Source: Actinoallomurus bryophytorum
GTDB lineage: Bacteria; Actinomycetota; Actinomycetes; Streptosporangiales; Streptosporangiaceae
Length of the DNA: 64,000 nt
Direction of reading: 5' to 3'
NCBI RefSeq assembly: GCF_006716425.1
Contig: NZ_VFOZ01000001.1
Coordinates: forward strand, 868,001-932,000
Shown here piece by piece: positions 47,849 through 56,954 of this stretch. Below the pieces are notes generated by a model. That model had not been told where the DNA came from. It searched no databases and saw nothing but the letters and a program-made list of their open reading frames with translations. A program made the position numbers and the translations under genes. How positions within the stretch are numbered: the first letter of the stretch is position 1; every line of letters begins with the position of its first letter.

Positions 47849-48664
47849 TCAGCGGTCGAGGCCGAGCACCATCTGCGGCTTGGCGATCACATGGTCGGCG
47901 CGCAGCGGGCGTACGGCGGTGCCGATGGCGAAGAACTCCATCGTGTGACCGCCCCACTGGTGGTGGAACTGGTCCAGGAACACCCCGACGATGCCCTCGG
48001 CGTGCAGCGCCTGGCCCTCGGCCTGCATGCGGCTCATCGCCAGCTCCCGCGCGTCGTACAGGGCCTGGGTGAACTCCGGGATCTCGACGTTCTGCCCCAT
48101 GTTGCCCAGCACCGACCCGAGCCGCCGGTGGGCGACGTGGTAGACGCAGGTGCCCATGACCATTCCGACCGGGGCGTACCCCGACTGGATGAGCGTCCAG
48201 AAGTCCTGGCCGTTCAGGTCCGAGGTGAACGGCTGGTTCTTGTTGTTGCGCCAGTTCTGCGACGTGTCGTCGGCCTTGACCGCGGTGCCGATCGCGATGA
48301 ACTCGGCGATGTCGCTGCCGAAGTCACGGAACTCGACCCGCAGGCGTACACCGACGATGCCGTCCGCGCCGAGCTGGTCGGCCTCGGCCTCCATGCGGGT
48401 CATCGCCAGCTCGCGTGCGTGGTACATCGCGCTGGAAAGCTGGTCGAGCTCCATGTTCTTGCTCCACCGGCCGACCTGGATGCCGACGTGGTAGATCGAG
48501 CTGCCGAGCACCAGGCCGAGCGGCCGGAACCCGGCCTCGCGTACGAGGAGGAACTCGTTGACGGACAGGTCGCTGGTGAACAGCGACCCTGGCTTGCCCG
48601 GCCGCAGCTCGGCGAGGCGTGCCATCGCGTCGGCGGGGACTCCCTGGGCAACAGGATCGGTCAT
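47849..48664 (-). CDS. YbjQ/DUF74-like protein with two tandem domains (gene 2)
   Basis: A 271-residue protein with two copies of a YbjQ-like domain (about residues 15-130 and 145-250). Each has LVLGSSIYH or MVMGTCVYH near the start and a helix such as ARELAM(T/S)RMEAEA, followed by GADGIVGV or HAEGIVGV and an FIAIGTAV or FFAIGTAV end strand. These are the hallmark of the YbjQ (DUF74) family, which has been named heavy-metal-binding, though the natural ligand is uncertain. It follows gene 1 of the cluster by 3 bp. Confidence 0.82.
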   Translation of the reverse strand: MTDPVAQGVPADAMARLAELRPGKPGSLFTSDLSVNEFLLVREAGFRPLGLVLGSSIYHVGIQVGRWSKNMELDQLSSAMYHARELAMTRMEAEADQLGADGIVGVRLRVEFRDFGSDIAEFIAIGTAVKADDTSQNWRNNKNQPFTSDLNGQDFWTLIQSGYAPVGMVMGTCVYHVAHRRLGSVLGNMGQNVEIPEFTQALYDARELAMSRMQAEGQALHAEGIVGVFLDQFHHQWGGHTMEFFAIGTAVRPLRADHVIAKPQMVLGLDR

Positions 48665-48667
48665 CTG

Positions 48668-49537
48668 TCACAACCTCATGATCGTCAGCGATGAAGGCGG
48701 GTGGTGGGCGGTGCGGAACTCGGCGATCGCCGTGCCGATGAGCGTCGTCTCGACGATGTGGTCGCGCTGTTCGTCGTTGTAGGAGCACTCGCGTTCGCGT
48801 ACGTGGAACTCGATGTCGGACACCACGACCCCGTCGGCCCCCGTGCGCGCGGTGTCGGCGAGGAAGTGCGCGCGTGCCTCGTGCCGGGTGACCGAGACCA
48901 GCTCGGTCCAGCCCGCCACCTCCTGGGCGGGGGCGAACGTGCCGGTGGACCAGCCGGTACGCCAGTCGTCGTGGCGTACGCCCACCGAGGCGCCCATCAC
49001 GAGGTCGACCGGCACCCAGCCGCTCTCGATCAGCTTGGCGAACTCCTGGCCGCTCAGGTGGGACATGAAGACACGGCCGGGCCGGACGTTCCCGACGGCG
49101 CGTACGGCGGTGCCGACGGCCTGGAACTCCAGGTGGTGCGCAGCCCCCTGGAACGGCGCGATGGTGAGCTCGACCGCCACGACACCGTCGCCGCCGAGCG
49201 CCGCGCACTCCGCGGCCATCCGGCCCATCGCGACGTGGCGGGCCTGGTAGAGCGTGTCGATGTAGGTGCTGAAACCGCCCCATGCGCTCTGCATGCCGGA
49301 CGTGACGGTGCGCGACGTGCCGGTGCCGAACAGGCCGGTGCTGTAGCCGCAGTAGGTCGGCGCGCGGTACCACCACCCGAGGTTGTGGACCGTGCTCCCC
49401 ATCACCTGGCCGACCGGCTCGAACCCGCGGGAGCGCAGGCCGGCGAACTCGCCGACGCTCAGACTGGAGGTCCAGGTGCCCCCTCGCCTGGCCTGGTTGA
49501 GCCGGGCCTGCGCGGTGGGCGGCAGCTGCTGGGTCAC
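48668..49537 (-). CDS. YbjQ/DUF74-like protein with two tandem domains (gene 1)
   Basis: A 289-residue protein with the same duplicated layout as the next gene: VGQVMGSTVHN, ARHVAMGRMAAECAALGGDGVVAVEL (about residues 99-124), FQAVGTAV, then DLVMGASVG and ARTGADGVVVSDIEF with a LIGTAI end. Unlike gene 2, the first domain contains a Trp/Tyr-rich stretch (NLGWWYRAPTYCGYSTGLFGTGT). It starts the three-gene cluster; a stop-start gap of 3 bp to gene 2 shows coupling. Confidence 0.82.
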   Translation of the reverse strand: MTQQLPPTAQARLNQARRGGTWTSSLSVGEFAGLRSRGFEPVGQVMGSTVHNLGWWYRAPTYCGYSTGLFGTGTSRTVTSGMQSAWGGFSTYIDTLYQARHVAMGRMAAECAALGGDGVVAVELTIAPFQGAAHHLEFQAVGTAVRAVGNVRPGRVFMSHLSGQEFAKLIESGWVPVDLVMGASVGVRHDDWRTGWSTGTFAPAQEVAGWTELVSVTRHEARAHFLADTARTGADGVVVSDIEFHVRERECSYNDEQRDHIVETTLIGTAIAEFRTAHHPPSSLTIMRL

Positions 49538-49597
49538 GCTCCCCCCTCATGGACGACTACAGGACATGTGACGTGTGAGTGACCCCAGAGGTTCCGC

Positions 49598-50377
49598 TCA
49601 GCGGCCGGTGAACTCGGCCTTCCCCGGACCGTCCTCGACGAAGCTGCGCATTCCGATCTTCTGGTCCTCGGTGGCGAACAGGCCCGCGAAGTGCAGCCGC
49701 TCGATCTCCAGGCCGGTGGCGAGGTCGACCTCCAGACCGGCGTCGACCGCCTCCTTGGCGGCCCGCAGCGCGACGGCCGGGCCGTTGGCGTACCGGGCTG
49801 CCATCTCCTTGGCGGCGTCGTACACCTGGTCGTCCGGTACGACCTTGTCGACGAGCCCGATGGCGAGCGCCTCGTCCGCCTTGACGTGCCGGCCGGTGAA
49901 GATCAGGTCCTTGGCACGAGACGGGCCGATCAGCCTCGGCAGCCGCTGGGTGCCCCCGGCACCGGGGATGACGCCGAGCTGGATCTCCGGCTGCCCGACC
50001 TTGGCCGACTCGCCCGCGACACGAAAGTCGGCGCACAACGCGAGCTCGAGCCCGCCGCCGAGCGCGTACCCGGTGATCGCGGCCACCACCGGCGCGCCGA
50101 TCCGCGCGACGGTGTTCAGCGCGTTTTGGAGGGCACGGCAGTGCTCGGTCGTCTCGGCGTACGACAGCTCGGCCATCTCCTTGATGTCGGCGCCCGCCGC
50201 GAAGACGCGCTCGCCGCCGTAGAGGATGACGGCGCGTACGGCCGGGTCGGCGTCGGCGGCGCGGGCGGCCTCCGCGAGCTCGTCACGCAGCTGGGCGTTG
50301 ACGGCGTTCATCTTCGGCCGGTCCAGCCGGATCGTCGCCACCGCGCCTGAGACCTCGAGACGTACGAACTCTCCCAC
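49598..50377 (-). CDS. Enoyl-CoA hydratase/isomerase
   Basis: A 259-residue crotonase-fold protein that probably hydrates 2-enoyl-CoA in fatty-acid oxidation. The oxyanion-hole segment is VFAAGADIKEM; GYALGGGLELALCADFRVA supplies one catalytic Glu and QPEIQLGVIPGAGGTQRLPR the second, so both acids are present. The start GTG at 50377 has GGAGGGG close by and gives MGEFVRLEVSG, matching the family. A longer frame upstream is not supported. It is single and on the opposite strand to the next gene. Confidence 0.93.
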   Translation of the reverse strand: MGEFVRLEVSGAVATIRLDRPKMNAVNAQLRDELAEAARAADADPAVRAVILYGGERVFAAGADIKEMAELSYAETTEHCRALQNALNTVARIGAPVVAAITGYALGGGLELALCADFRVAGESAKVGQPEIQLGVIPGAGGTQRLPRLIGPSRAKDLIFTGRHVKADEALAIGLVDKVVPDDQVYDAAKEMAARYANGPAVALRAAKEAVDAGLEVDLATGLEIERLHFAGLFATEDQKIGMRSFVEDGPGKAEFTGR

Positions 50378-50586
50378 TGCCCCTCCAGAATGATCGACTG
50401 CGCTGGCCGCGAGCCTAACGCCCGCCTTCCCACCGGCGGTCCGTGCGGTGGTTCCCGTACCGCCCCGCCGGTCGGCGGGCGCCGCCGGGACAATCACAGA
50501 GCGAACATTCGGCGCATATCCCCCGCCGGGGATCGGGTGATCGCTATATTTCACCGGCTCATCGAACGATCATGAATGGAACCGCC

Positions 50587-51585
50587 ATGTCCGGTGAACC
50601 CGAGGCCCCGATGTTCGACGACGACTTCATCAAGGGCGCGTCGTTCACCGAACCGTCCGCGCGGGAACGCGCACGCCGCCCCGGACGGCTGGAGCGCCGC
50701 CGGATCGCGCGCGCCGCCGGACGGCGGACGCGGCGCGACGGGTCGCGGATGAAGACGGCCGTCACGGTGCTCGCCGTCGTGGTGGCGATGGCGCTGGTCG
50801 GCGCGCTGGCGTGGAAGGTCCGCGGTGGCGGTGCCCTCTCACCCGAGACCGCCTCCGTCAAGAAGGGCCCGGTCCCCGCCATCGGCGCCGCGAACCCGTT
50901 CGAGGGCTCTCCTGCCGCCTCGTACGCCGACGGTGCCGCCGGGATCGTGCCGCCGCCCGCGAAGCCGGTGGGCGCGTTCTCAGCCCGCAACGTGGTGGCC
51001 GCCTACGCGAACACCGGACATCTGCTCGCCGCCTCCGCGCTGGACCGCCAGACCCTCCTCGGCGGCAGCCCCGACGCCTTCGCCGCCGCCGTCGGGCCGG
51101 ACGAGCGGCCCGACTTCGTGAAGCGCCTGAACGACCACGACACCGGTCAGCGGACCCGCGGGTGGCTCGTCACCTTCGCGCCGCACACCGCCGAGCTCGT
51201 CGGCAGGACCATCAAGGTCGACGGCGGCATGTCGGCGCATCCGGTCACGCTCCAGGGCGCGCACGGCGTGGGCGTCCGGTTCGACTACCTGTTCGTCTAC
51301 CCGATCCAGCGGCCCGGCGCGCCCCGTACGCTCGAACGGCTGGTGGCGCGGGTGAGCGGAGAGGTCTTCTACTACCTGCGGAGCGGCACGATGCACATCC
51401 ACATCGCCGACTGGTCCGTCTCCCCCACTCCCGCGCGCTGCGACGTCCGCGACGGGTTCATCCACCCCTCCTACGGTGACTCGGCGCCGGAGAAGGCGGC
51501 CCCGTCCGGGCGGCCGCTGGACCCGTACGACCGGTCGGACCCGGAGCCCAAGAACGGAAAGTGCCTTCGGTCAACCGGCACCTGA
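50587..51585 (+). CDS. Membrane-anchored hypothetical protein with Arg-rich N-terminus
   Basis: A 332-residue protein. Residues 1-55 are polar and very Arg-rich, and one membrane helix follows (about 58-80). The remainder is exported and has AAYANTGHLLAASALDRQTLLGG, RGWLVTFAPHTAELVG, VRFDYLFVYPIQRP and a C-terminal HIHIADWSVSPTP stretch. No family is recognised. The ATG at 50587 is taken because it starts at MSGEPEAPMFDDDF; an in-frame ATG 15 bases upstream is possible. The Arg-rich region before the helix fixes the N-in topology. Confidence 0.6.
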   Translation: MSGEPEAPMFDDDFIKGASFTEPSARERARRPGRLERRRIARAAGRRTRRDGSRMKTAVTVLAVVVAMALVGALAWKVRGGGALSPETASVKKGPVPAIGAANPFEGSPAASYADGAAGIVPPPAKPVGAFSARNVVAAYANTGHLLAASALDRQTLLGGSPDAFAAAVGPDERPDFVKRLNDHDTGQRTRGWLVTFAPHTAELVGRTIKVDGGMSAHPVTLQGAHGVGVRFDYLFVYPIQRPGAPRTLERLVARVSGEVFYYLRSGTMHIHIADWSVSPTPARCDVRDGFIHPSYGDSAPEKAAPSGRPLDPYDRSDPEPKNGKCLRSTGT

Positions 51586-51660
51586 CCGGCGGGCCGGCGC
51601 GCCAAGATGGACGGACCCTCCTGGTAACTTCGCCGGGTCGGCGACGTTGGGAGCACGGGC

Positions 51661-54651
51661 ATGCTGGTCGCGCACGCCACCTGGCACGGTGGTGCGCTGT
51701 GCCTGTGGGCCGAAGATCCCGCGCTGCCCGACACCAGCCGCGTACGCGTGACCCCGAAACCGCACCCGTTCGCCGCCGCCGACCTGCACGGCACCTCCTA
51801 CGCGGCACTGACCGCCGGGGCCATGCGCGTCGAGCTGACGCTGCTGCTGCCGGGCTCGGCCGCCGGTCCCTTCCCTTCTCCGGAGCTGGCGCGCGAGCCG
51901 TCCTCCCGGCGGCCGGCCCCGCATCCCTGGCGGGTGCCCGCGCTGGCCCTCGACCCGTTCGCGGCGATGGCGCTGCTCGGCTCGGCCGACGACGCGGAGG
52001 ACATCGTGCGCGGGGCCGACCTGCGGTTCTTCGCACTCGTCGCCGACGAGGCGATGCACCTGGCCGAGCGCGGCCGGGTGCTGCCCGCGCTGGTCCGCGA
52101 GGACGGCGACCTGACCGCACGATGGCGGCCGGTGATCACCGGCGCCGACGCCGAGCGCTTCCGTGAGCTCGCCCGCGCGATGCCGCCGGCCTGCCGCGCG
52201 GCCGGCGACGGGCGTGCCGCCGCCGAGGTGCTGCTGGAGGCGCTGACCGGCCTGGCCGACGCGACCGTACGCGGCATCGTCCCCCACCCTCTGCTCGCCG
52301 AGCGCACCGGCCGCGTCCCCGACCGGCTGCCCCTCGCCGAGCGCTGGGCCGAGGCCCTGACCGGCCCCGACCCCGCGGTCGCGCGCGAGCCCGGCGACGA
52401 CCCCGGCGCCCTCGCCGCGGAGCTGGACTCCTGGGCGGCGGCCGCGCTCCGCCCGTCGGGCCCGCTGCGCGTCTGCTTCCGGCTCGGCGAGCCGCCGCAG
52501 GACGATCCCGGCGGCCCCTGGACGGTGCAGTTCGCACTACAGGGCACCGACGACCCGAGTCTCTACGTCCCGGCCGGCGCGATCTGGACCGGCGACGCCG
52601 CCTCCGTGGCCGGCGCCGAGGAGACGCTCCTGGCCGGCCTGGGACGTGCGCTGCGCCTCTACCCGCAGATCACCGAGGCGCTGCGCGTCGCCACGCCGAC
52701 CAGCGTCACCACGGACGCCGAGGGTGCGTTCCGCTTCCTGCGCGAGTCCGCGCCGCTGCTGTCGGCCGCCGGGTTCGGCGTGCAACTGCCGCAGTGGGCG
52801 GGCCGTGCCCGGCTGGGCATGAAGCTCACGACCCGTACGAAGACCGATCCGGGGGCCACGGTCTCGTCCGGGTTCGGCCTCGGCGACCTGGTGGACTTCC
52901 GATGGGATCTGGCGCTCGAGGGCGAGGACCTCACCGAGGAGGAGCTGACCGAGCTGGCGCGGCTGAAGGCCCCGCTGGTCCGGCTGCGCGGCAAATGGGT
53001 CGAGCTGGACGACGCCCAGCTCACCAAGGCGCTGGAGTTCCTGAGCCGTGGCCGTGCGGGTGAGATGAGCGCCGCCCAGGCCGTACGCGCCGTGATCCAC
53101 GCGGGCGACGACACCCTGCCGCTCATGGAGATCGACGCCGACGGGGGGCTGGGCGATCTGCTGTCCGGCCAGGCCGACCGCCGCCTGGAGCCGATCCCCA
53201 CGCCGGACAGCTTCGAGGGGACGCTGCGCCCGTACCAGGAGCGCGGCCTGGCCTGGCTGGCCTTCCTCGACGACCTGGGTCTGGGCGCGGTGCTCGCGGA
53301 CGACATGGGCCTTGGCAAGACCACACAGACGCTCGCGCTGCTCGCGACACGGGCGCCCTACCGGAGTGAACGCGGGCCGACTCTGCTCATCGGGCCGATG
53401 TCGCTCGTCGGCAACTGGCAGCGGGAGGCGGCGCGCTTCACGCCGAAGCTGCGGGTCTACGTCCATCACGGCGGCGGCCGGCATCGCGGCGAGGAGCTGG
53501 AGGAGGCCGTACGGGGCGCCGACCTGGTGCTCACGACCTACGGCACCGCGACCCGAGACCGGGAGGCGCTCTCCGCCATCGCATGGGACCGGGTGGTCTG
53601 CGACGAGGCGCAGGCGCTGAAGAACAGCGGCACCCGGCAGGCCCAGGCGGTGCGGAGCATCCCGGCGCGCGGCCGGATCGCGCTCACCGGCACCCCGGTC
53701 GAAAACCACCTGACCGAGCTGTGGTCGATCATGGAGTTCGCCAACCCGGGGCTGCTCGGGCCCAGGCAGGCGTTCCGTGAGCGGTTCGCCACGCCGATCG
53801 AGGCCCACGGCGACGAGGAGGCCGCGGCGGCGCTCGGCCGGGCCACCGGGCCGTTCATCCTGCGCCGGCTGAAGACCGACAAGACGATCATCACCGACCT
53901 GCCGGACAAGCAGGAGATCAAGGTCTGGTGCAACCTCACCCCTGAGCAGGCGTCGCTCTACCAGGCGACCGTCGAGGACATGCTCGACCGCATCTCCGCG
54001 AGCTCGGGCATGGAGCGGCGCGGCCTGGTCCTGGCCACCATGGCCAAGCTGAAGCAGGTCTGCAACCACCCCGCCCACCTGCTCAAGGACGGCTCGCGGC
54101 TTCCTGGGCGCTCGGGAAAGCTGGAGCGCCTGGAGGAGATCTGCGCCGAGGTGGTCGCCGAGGGCGAAAAGGCCCTCGTCTTCACTCAGTACTCCGAGTT
54201 CGGCACGATGCTGCAGCCGCACCTGGAGGCCCGCCTCGGCCGGCCGGTGCTGTGGCTCCACGGCGGCACCACCAAGCGGCGCCGCGACGAGCTCGTACGA
54301 CGTTTCCAGGAGGACACCGAGCCCGCCGTCTTCCTGCTGTCGCTGAAGGCCGCCGGCACCGGGCTCAACCTCACGGCCGCCAACCACGTCGTCCACGTCG
54401 ACCGCTGGTGGAACCCCGCGGTCGAGGACCAGGCCACCGACCGGGCGTTCCGCATCGGCCAGACCAAAAACGTCCAGGTCCGCAAGTTCATCTGCGTGGG
54501 CACCATGGAGGAGCGCGTCGACGAGATGATCGAACGCAAGAAGGCCCTGGCCGAGCGCATCGTCGGCACCGGCGAGGGCTGGCTCACCGAGCTGTCCGTC
54601 GCCGAGCTGCGCGACGTGGTCCGCCTCGGGCCCGAGGCGGTGAGCGCCTGA
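51661..54651 (+). CDS. SNF2-family DEAD/DEAH-box helicase
   Basis: A 996-residue Swi2/Snf2 ATPase. The N-terminal 500 residues are the acidic SNF2-accessory region of bacterial members. The helicase core has LADDMGLGKTTQT (about 546), VVCDEAQALKN (a DEAQ form of motif II), IALTGTPVENHLTELWSI and, near the end, QATDRAFRIGQTKNVQV. It ends RERVDEMIERKKALAERIVG. These proteins remodel DNA-protein complexes, and a role in DNA repair or transcription is likely but not proved. It overlaps the SWIM-domain gene by one base (TGATG), so the two act together. Confidence 0.93.
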   Translation: MLVAHATWHGGALCLWAEDPALPDTSRVRVTPKPHPFAAADLHGTSYAALTAGAMRVELTLLLPGSAAGPFPSPELAREPSSRRPAPHPWRVPALALDPFAAMALLGSADDAEDIVRGADLRFFALVADEAMHLAERGRVLPALVREDGDLTARWRPVITGADAERFRELARAMPPACRAAGDGRAAAEVLLEALTGLADATVRGIVPHPLLAERTGRVPDRLPLAERWAEALTGPDPAVAREPGDDPGALAAELDSWAAAALRPSGPLRVCFRLGEPPQDDPGGPWTVQFALQGTDDPSLYVPAGAIWTGDAASVAGAEETLLAGLGRALRLYPQITEALRVATPTSVTTDAEGAFRFLRESAPLLSAAGFGVQLPQWAGRARLGMKLTTRTKTDPGATVSSGFGLGDLVDFRWDLALEGEDLTEEELTELARLKAPLVRLRGKWVELDDAQLTKALEFLSRGRAGEMSAAQAVRAVIHAGDDTLPLMEIDADGGLGDLLSGQADRRLEPIPTPDSFEGTLRPYQERGLAWLAFLDDLGLGAVLADDMGLGKTTQTLALLATRAPYRSERGPTLLIGPMSLVGNWQREAARFTPKLRVYVHHGGGRHRGEELEEAVRGADLVLTTYGTATRDREALSAIAWDRVVCDEAQALKNSGTRQAQAVRSIPARGRIALTGTPVENHLTELWSIMEFANPGLLGPRQAFRERFATPIEAHGDEEAAAALGRATGPFILRRLKTDKTIITDLPDKQEIKVWCNLTPEQASLYQATVEDMLDRISASSGMERRGLVLATMAKLKQVCNHPAHLLKDGSRLPGRSGKLERLEEICAEVVAEGEKALVFTQYSEFGTMLQPHLEARLGRPVLWLHGGTTKRRRDELVRRFQEDTEPAVFLLSLKAAGTGLNLTAANHVVHVDRWWNPAVEDQATDRAFRIGQTKNVQVRKFICVGTMEERVDEMIERKKALAERIVGTGEGWLTELSVAELRDVVRLGPEAVSA

Positions 54652-55463
54652 TGCCCATGTACGGTCCCCCGCGCCCGGTCGAGGGCGGCATCCGCGCCCG
54701 CACCGAGCGCGGCACGATCGGCGAGGAGTGGTGGTCGCGCCGCTTCATCGACGTGCTGGAGTCCTTCGCCGACTCCGGGAGGCTCGGCCGCGGCCGGTCG
54801 TACGCGCGCAAGGGCCAGGTGGTCGGCCTGAAGGTCGACGCGTACGAGGTGACGGCCCAGGTGCAGGGCTCGCGCGAGGAGCCGTACGACGTGGCGATCG
54901 GCATCGACGTCATCGACGAGCCGACCTGGGAGGCGATCGAGGAGGCGCTGGCGTCCCAGGCGGTGTTCCGCGCGCGGCTGCTGGCCGGGGAGATGCCGCC
55001 GGAGATCGAGGACGTCTTCGCCGCGTTCGGCATCCCGCTGTTCCCGGGAGCGTCCGGTGACATGCACATCATGTGCAGCTGCCCCGACTGGGGCGAGCCG
55101 TGCAAGCACGCCGCCGCCGTGCTCTACCTCCTGGCCGAGGCCTTCGACGACGACCCGTTCCTGATCCTCACCTGGAACGGCCGTACCCGCGAACGGCTCC
55201 TCGCCGGCCTGCGCCGCCTGGACTCGGCCGAGGCCGCCGCGACCGCCGACCCGCTGGAGATCGAGGAGACGCCGCTCACCGAGCGTCTGGACGACTTCTG
55301 GACCCCGGCCGCGATACGCGACCGCCCGCCCGCTCCCCCGATGCCGCCGGGACTGCTGCTGAAGCTGCTCGACCCCCCGAAGGTCAAGGTGCGCCGCAGG
55401 GATCTCACCGACGTGCTGCGCCCCGCGTACGACGCGCTCGGCGAAACCCGGGGGCCTGCGTGA
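54651..55463 (+). CDS. SWIM zinc-finger protein, partner of the SNF2 helicase
   Basis: A 270-residue protein with a SWIM-type zinc finger, MCSCPDWGEPCKHAAAVLYL, where Cys142, Cys144, Cys151 and His153 form the CxCx6CxH set. SWIM domains bind DNA or proteins. The N-terminal region (WWSRRFIDVLESFADSGRLGRGRSYARKGQV, residues 24-54) is conserved in the family. The C-terminus is a Pro-rich tail. The ATG lies across the helicase stop. The two-gene arrangement of SNF2 helicase plus SWIM protein recurs in actinobacteria. Confidence 0.9.
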   Translation: MPMYGPPRPVEGGIRARTERGTIGEEWWSRRFIDVLESFADSGRLGRGRSYARKGQVVGLKVDAYEVTAQVQGSREEPYDVAIGIDVIDEPTWEAIEEALASQAVFRARLLAGEMPPEIEDVFAAFGIPLFPGASGDMHIMCSCPDWGEPCKHAAAVLYLLAEAFDDDPFLILTWNGRTRERLLAGLRRLDSAEAAATADPLEIEETPLTERLDDFWTPAAIRDRPPAPPMPPGLLLKLLDPPKVKVRRRDLTDVLRPAYDALGETRGPA

Positions 55464-55599
55464 GGACGCGCAACGACACCCGACGGATGTCAGGCATTTT
55501 GAACTGACCACTTGAGGCAGGATCCCCACATAACCGCCATTAGTGACGTAAGAAATGCACGACGGGAAAGATCGTCGCGACTTACAGGGGGTCCTTTTC

Positions 55600-56895
55600 T
55601 TGCGTCGCATCGGGCTAGTTCTGCTGAGTGCCGTGCTGCTGGCACTCGGAATCACCACACCGCACACCGCGTTCGCCGCGGATCAGCCGGTCGTCAACTG
55701 GGCGAACAGCGACCCGGACGACCTGGGCGTCCTCCGGGTCTCGGTGACGTCCGCTCAGGCGATCACACACTTGACGGCCCACATCATCTCGCCGAAGACC
55801 GGGGCCGAGGTCGCGGCCACCGACGACTTCGTGCTGCGGTCGGGCACGGCCGAGAACGGTGAGTGGGCCACACGTGACACTTTCAAGCTCGACCAGCTGG
55901 ACAATTACCCGGTCACGGTCGACGCCACGGCCTCGGACGGCGGTCAGGTCACCGCGCGGTCCATCGGCTATCTGAGCTACTACGCACAGACGGTCTTCGA
56001 TCCGTTCACGGCGAACCGCACGGCGGTGAACTACGCCCACCGCGACGTCATCGTGCGCGGACGGCTGTCGAGCCGCTCGCCCGCGACCCGCGAGCTCACG
56101 CCGTTCGCCAATGCGCCCGTCGGGCTCAGCTACCGGATCTACGGCCGGAACGGAAACGGCGACGACCACTTCGGCTCGGTCCAGCTGACGACCGACGCCC
56201 AAGGGCGGTTCTCCTCCACCCAGACGCTGACGGGGGCCGCCGACTTCGACGCGCTCTACGACTACCGGAACGACTTCCCCGGCTATCTCAGGGGCAGTTC
56301 GCCGACGCTGCGGATCGGCGTGAAGCAGGCTCCGGTACGGGTGACCGCCGTGTCCGACCCGCGCCGGGTCGTCCCGGACGCTCAGATCACCGTGTCCGGC
56401 CAGGCCACGTGGAAGTCCCCCACCGGATGGCAGCCCCTCGCGGGGGCACGGCTCGGCGTGGGGCCGCAGGAGGTGACCACGGGGAGCGACGGGCGCTACT
56501 CCGTGACCATGGTTCCGTACAACACGGGAGACATCCCCGTGTATTACACGACGCAGGACCCGTTCGTGGCCGACGCCACGGCGGCGGCCGCGGTCATCGT
56601 CGTCCAGCCGTCGGTCATCTCCGAGTTCGAGGCCGAGCGCGGCGTCGACGCCGGAGCGGTCAATGTGCGGGGGAACCTCTACTTCCCCGGGCTCGCCTCT
56701 CCGGGTGATCCGCAGGTCGACATCCAGTTCTCGCTCGACGGCACGACCTGGCACCGCAGGGCGACGCTGCCGGCGAACTCCTCCTTCTCCACGACGATCC
56801 AGGAGACCCGCCCGGGCTACTGGCGGGCACACTACCGAGGCGGCCGGTACTTCCAGCCGTCCGTCAGCGACGCCGTGTACGCCGACCCCCGCTAG
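55600..56895 (+). CDS. Secreted beta-sandwich protein with Ig-like repeats
   Basis: A 431-residue exported protein. The signal peptide is MRRIGLVLLSAVLLALG with cleavage after HTAFA. The mature part is beta-rich, with at least two Ig-like segments (about residues 130-270 and 280-420) including PVRVTAVSDPRRVVPDAQITVSG, VTTGSDGRYSVTMVP and PVQVDIQFSLDGTTWHRRA-like stretches. No catalytic motif is seen. The TTG at 55600 is chosen because CAGGGGGT lies seven bases before it; an ATG at 55555 would add 15 charged residues. A strong terminator follows. Confidence 0.7.
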   Translation: MRRIGLVLLSAVLLALGITTPHTAFAADQPVVNWANSDPDDLGVLRVSVTSAQAITHLTAHIISPKTGAEVAATDDFVLRSGTAENGEWATRDTFKLDQLDNYPVTVDATASDGGQVTARSIGYLSYYAQTVFDPFTANRTAVNYAHRDVIVRGRLSSRSPATRELTPFANAPVGLSYRIYGRNGNGDDHFGSVQLTTDAQGRFSSTQTLTGAADFDALYDYRNDFPGYLRGSSPTLRIGVKQAPVRVTAVSDPRRVVPDAQITVSGQATWKSPTGWQPLAGARLGVGPQEVTTGSDGRYSVTMVPYNTGDIPVYYTTQDPFVADATAAAAVIVVQPSVISEFEAERGVDAGAVNVRGNLYFPGLASPGDPQVDIQFSLDGTTWHRRATLPANSSFSTTIQETRPGYWRAHYRGGRYFQPSVSDAVYADPR

Positions 56896-56906
56896 CGGGG
56901 ACGAGA

Positions 56907-56942
56907 GTGGCCCTGACCCGGCCGAAACCGGGTCAGGGCCAC
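56907..56942. terminator. 15-bp bidirectional hairpin terminator
   Basis: GTGGCCCTGACCCGG (56907-56921) and its exact complement (56928-56942) enclose a 6-base loop, CCGAAA. It lies between convergent genes, so it can end both. Confidence 0.88.
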
Positions 56943-56954
56943 AAGCGAACCGTG

